From: Bacteroidaceae bacterium
GTDB taxonomy: Bacteria > Bacteroidota > Bacteroidia > Bacteroidales > Bacteroidaceae
DNA: 64,000 bases
Assembly: GCA_017547165.1 (NCBI GenBank)
Contig: JAFYQK010000002.1
Coordinates: forward strand, 28,085-92,084
Direction: 5' to 3'
Position 1 is the first letter of the stretch; every line of letters begins with the position of its first letter. The notes beneath the pieces were generated by a model. It was not told where the DNA came from. It made no database searches and saw only the letters and a program-made list of their open reading frames with translations. Both the position numbers and the translations under genes were made by a program. Shown here in pieces: positions 61,291 to 64,000 of this stretch.

Positions 61291-62487
61291 TTACTTCAGC
61301 AGGGCAAGTGCTTCCTTGATGCGCTTTATTGCTTCAATAATGTTTTCGTCACTGGTAGCATAAGACATACGGAAGCATTCGGGGGAACCAAATGATTCGC
61401 CTCCTACGGTAGCCACATGTCCAACTTCAAGCAGATACATGGCCAAATCGTCGCTATTATTAATGGTCTTGTCACCATATTTCTTGCCATAGAAACTGCT
61501 ACATTTGGGGAATAGATAGAAGGCACCTTGGGGATTGTTCACTTCCAAACCAGGTATCTCCTTTGTCAGTTTTACAATAAGGTCGCGACGACGTTCAAAC
61601 GCAATACGCATATCCTCGACACATTGTTGGTCGCCAGCAAAAGCTGCTTCTGCTGCCTTTTGACTTATTGAGCATGGACCGCTGGTGTATTGACCTTGTA
61701 GTTTGTTGCATCCCTTGATAATCCATTCGGGAGCAGCGATGAAACCAATACGCCATCCAGTCATTGCGTATGCCTTAGACACACCATTGATGATTACAAC
61801 GCGCTCCTTAATTTCAGGGAACTGTGCCATGGAGGCATGTGAACCTACATAGTTGATGTGTTCATAAATTTCATCGGCTATGACGATAACACGCTCGTGG
61901 CGCATCAATACATCTTTAAGTGCCTCCAATTCCTCGCGACTGTATACGGAACCTGTAGGATTACTGGGAGAACACAATATTATTGCGCGTGTTTTATCTG
62001 TAATGGCTGCCTCTAATTGCTCAGGTGTTATCTTGAAATCCTGCTCGATAGAGGAGGGGATAAATACGGGAGTTGCATCTGCCAAAAGTACCATGTCGGG
62101 ATAACTTACCCAATAAGGTGCAGGGATGATAACTTCGTCGCCTTCACCTACCAATGCCATGATTACATTGCAAACGCTCTGCTTTGCACCATTTGAACAA
62201 AGAATCTGGCTGGGCTTGTATTCCAAACCGTTCTCTTTTTGCAGTTTGTCAACTATGGCTTTTTTAAGTTCTGGGTAACCAGGTACAGGACTATAACGAC
62301 TCCAGTTCTCCTCAATGGCCTTTATGCCAGCTGCTTTGATGTGGTCGGGAGTATTAAAGTCTGGTTCGCCAACGCTCATATTGATGATGTCGATGCCTTG
62401 AGCTTTTAACTCGCTACTTTTTTGGCTCATGGCCAAGGTGGCACTTGTTGACAGACGACCAAGTCTGTCTGAAAGAATGTTGTTCAT
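61291..62487 (-). CDS. Pyridoxal-phosphate aminotransferase (aspartate type, class I)
   Basis: A 398-residue fold-type I aminotransferase. SVGEPDFNTPDHIK, NGAKQSVCNVIMAL, PAPYWVSYPDM, SPSNPTG, ADEIYEHINY and the PLP lysine in SKAYAMTGWRIGF are all present, then RMSYATS (substrate carboxylate arginine). It is most likely an aspartate aminotransferase of the Bacillus/Thermus Ib subgroup. It follows ribBA by 45 nt on the same strand. Confidence 0.93.
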   Translation of the reverse strand: MNNILSDRLGRLSTSATLAMSQKSSELKAQGIDIINMSVGEPDFNTPDHIKAAGIKAIEENWSRYSPVPGYPELKKAIVDKLQKENGLEYKPSQILCSNGAKQSVCNVIMALVGEGDEVIIPAPYWVSYPDMVLLADATPVFIPSSIEQDFKITPEQLEAAITDKTRAIILCSPSNPTGSVYSREELEALKDVLMRHERVIVIADEIYEHINYVGSHASMAQFPEIKERVVIINGVSKAYAMTGWRIGFIAAPEWIIKGCNKLQGQYTSGPCSISQKAAEAAFAGDQQCVEDMRIAFERRRDLIVKLTKEIPGLEVNNPQGAFYLFPKCSSFYGKKYGDKTINNSDDLAMYLLEVGHVATVGGESFGSPECFRMSYATSDENIIEAIKRIKEALALLK

Positions 62488-62532
62488 GTTTTACGATTCT
62501 TTATGTGTGGGGTTAATGATTTATTCTATAAA

Positions 62533-63738
62533 TTAAAGTTTGTGTCCCATGCGCAATTTCTTGGTTTCAAGATATCTGCGGTTGTATTCGTTTGGAGTGA
62601 TGATTACTGGTACGTTTTCTACGATATCCAATCCGTATCCCTCCAATCCAACTCTTTTTACAGGGTTGTTGCTGATAAGGCGGATTTTGCTGATGCCAAG
62701 CTCGCGTAGAATCTGTGCGCCTACGCCATAATCCCTTTCATCAGCCTGGAATCCAAGGTGTATATTAGCTTCAACGGTGTCATCTCCCTGCTCCTGGAGT
62801 TTGTAGGCAGCAATCTTGTTCATAAGACCTATGCCACGTCCTTCCTGTTGCAGATATACTATAACACCTTTGCCTTCCTTGTCTATCATTTGCATCGCCT
62901 GGTGAAGCTGGTCGCCACAATCGCAGCGCTTGCTGGCAAAAATGTCTCCTGTCATGCAGCTTGAGTGCATTCTCACCAAAACTGGTTCGTCCTGCTTCCA
63001 TTCGCCTTTAAAAATGGCGATGTGCTCAAGTCCGTTGCTCTTTTGGCGGAATGGAATAATGCGGAAATGACCATATTCTGTGGGAAGGTCTGCCTCTACT
63101 CCTTTTTCAACCAGACTCTCTTTTTTCAAACGGTATGCAATAAGGTCTTTTATGGCAATAATCTTCATATCGTGTTCTTTAGCCACCTCTTTCAGTTGTG
63201 GCAGTCTTGCCATCGTCCCATCTTCGTTAAGAATTTCTATCAGGGCAGCAGCTGGCTGCAAGCCACATAGTCTTGCCAAATCAATGGCTGCTTCGGTATG
63301 TCCCGCTCTCTTCAGTACACCACGATCCTGAGCATACAGGGGATTAATATGTCCGGGTTTTCCAAAATCAGAGGGTTTTCTGGTGGGATCCGCCAAAGCT
63401 TTGATAGTTGCAGCACGATCGTGGGTGCTGACACCAGTTGTGCAACCGTCAAGTAAATCAACGGTAACGGTGAATGGCGTGCCGAGCATGCTGGTGTTGG
63501 TCTGTACCTGGCGTTCCAGTTCTAGTTCTTCGGCACGACTCATGGTAATGGGAGCACAGAGCACTCCACGGCCATGTTTCAGCATGAAGTTCACCTTCTC
63601 CTCGGTGATCAGTTCTGCCGCAGTAATGAAGTCTCCTTCATTTTCTCTATCCTCATCATCAACTACAATGACGAATTTGCCTTCTTTGAAATCCGCCAAA
63701 GCCTCTTCGATGCTGCTAAGTTTTATTTCTTTATCCAT
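62533..63738 (-). CDS. ribBA: Bifunctional riboflavin biosynthesis protein RibBA
   Basis: A 401-residue fusion. Residues 1-200 are 3,4-dihydroxy-2-butanone-4-phosphate synthase ([37 protein letters not shown]). Residues 205-401 are GTP cyclohydrolase II with the zinc cysteines in [17 protein letters not shown] and [23 protein letters not shown]. It makes both riboflavin precursors. Its ATG overlaps the stop of the upstream permease gene by 8 nt. Confidence 0.97.
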   Translation of the reverse strand: MDKEIKLSSIEEALADFKEGKFVIVVDDEDRENEGDFITAAELITEEKVNFMLKHGRGVLCAPITMSRAEELELERQVQTNTSMLGTPFTVTVDLLDGCTTGVSTHDRAATIKALADPTRKPSDFGKPGHINPLYAQDRGVLKRAGHTEAAIDLARLCGLQPAAALIEILNEDGTMARLPQLKEVAKEHDMKIIAIKDLIAYRLKKESLVEKGVEADLPTEYGHFRIIPFRQKSNGLEHIAIFKGEWKQDEPVLVRMHSSCMTGDIFASKRCDCGDQLHQAMQMIDKEGKGVIVYLQQEGRGIGLMNKIAAYKLQEQGDDTVEANIHLGFQADERDYGVGAQILRELGISKIRLISNNPVKRVGLEGYGLDIVENVPVIITPNEYNRRYLETKKLRMGHKL

Positions 63739-64000
63739 TATATTGTTGTTTGTTTATTCTCTCTGTAATGAAATGTGCTTGTTTCTCTACTATTCTTATG
63801 TCTTCTTGCAATCTCAGTCTGAAAAACCACACCCTGCACCAAAACAAGATTCCAACAGGGAAACAAAGTCCGGCAAGAATGTTTTTCTTCTTTGTGTTGA
63901 ATGGACGAGTATGAGCTTTGGTATAAAAAATAGGAATATAGTTCAATGCATCAACTATGACATTGTCTTGTGAGTTGTGTAATTGCTCGATTATCTTTTC
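63731..64000 (-). CDS. C-terminal end of LptF/LptG-type permease (cut by window edge)
   Basis: The last 89 residues of a minus-strand protein continue in frame to the window end. A final hydrophobic helix ([21 protein letters not shown]) is followed by a basic-acidic tail [14 protein letters not shown]. That ending resembles Bacteroidetes YjgP/YjgQ (LptF/LptG) proteins, the LPS-transport permeases. Coupled to ribBA by an 8-nt overlap. The call rests on the tail only. Confidence 0.6.
   Translation of the reverse strand, partial: EKIIEQLHNSQDNVIVDALNYIPIFYTKAHTRPFNTKKKNILAGLCFPVGILFWCRVWFFRLRLQEDIRIVEKQAHFITERINKQQYNG

Noticed and set aside
63731-63946. Complete 71-residue gene at the right edge
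   Set aside because: The frame continues without a stop to the window end, and the sequence looks like the tail of a larger permease.
1-64000. Complete insertion sequences, prophage, integrases or CRISPR arrays
   Set aside because: No transposase, integrase, phage structural gene, Cas gene or regularly spaced repeat was found anywhere in the window.

Overview
The window looks like chromosomal DNA from a Bacteroidales bacterium, most likely Prevotella or a near relative. Three things point there. Most recognisable promoters carry the Bacteroidetes -7 box TAnnTTTG, several with a TTTG-like -33 box 19-20 nt upstream, and a housekeeping sigma factor of the short Bacteroidetes type lies at 50692-51552. 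Start codons mostly lack Shine-Dalgarno sequences. The gene families are typical of the phylum: fimbrillins, DUF3575, DUF5119, DUF3316, DUF4290, PorT and DUF2723.

Layout. 1-13.6 kb is a plus-strand surface-structure operon: two DUF3575 proteins, a DUF5119 lipoprotein, four fimbrillin-like lipoproteins, and a 1533-residue protein that appears to be seven tandem outer-membrane beta-barrels. It ends at a hairpin before a tRNA-Leu. 13.9-19.3 kb is a minus-strand block, richer in G+C by eye in its first part: a DUF3098-like membrane protein, a DUF2723 O-mannosyltransferase-like protein, a membrane-anchored winged-helix regulator and an S41 lipoprotein protease. 19.3-31.9 kb is mixed: topoisomerase IV subunit A, ComF, a PHP phosphoesterase, a SecB-like protein, a BRCT-like protein, IspF, a candidate small RNA, a helicase-less RecQ tail protein, a phosphoethanolamine transferase, a TPR protein and Rpe. 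32-35.6 kb holds rplM-rpsI, rpsB and tsf with structured leaders, then an HU gene. 35.7-48 kb is a long minus-strand run: a CobW GTPase, DUF4250, DUF1846, a hydrolase, a zinc peptidase, RseP, Dxr, RimM, MurA, DUF4290, TsaB, Gmk and YicC. 48.1-58.8 kb carries NadD, a MORN protein, a GH109-like oxidoreductase, the sigma factor, GlyS, an FKBP, Asd, an antiporter, a LolD-like ATPase and a CvfB-like protein. 58.8-64 kb holds a 743-nt gene-free stretch, RplS, PorT, a ferredoxin, an aminotransferase, RibBA and the tail of an LptF/LptG-like permease.

How the genes fit together. Most are housekeeping genes for translation, envelope biogenesis, isoprenoids and cofactors. The accessory content is the fimbrial/multi-barrel operon, the protease plus membrane-regulator pair, and several proteins that look like detached parts of larger families (RecQ tail, SecB-like, BRCT). 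The strongest candidate for something undescribed is the multi-barrel protein inside the fimbrillin operon. All family assignments come from reading motifs; no database search was run.
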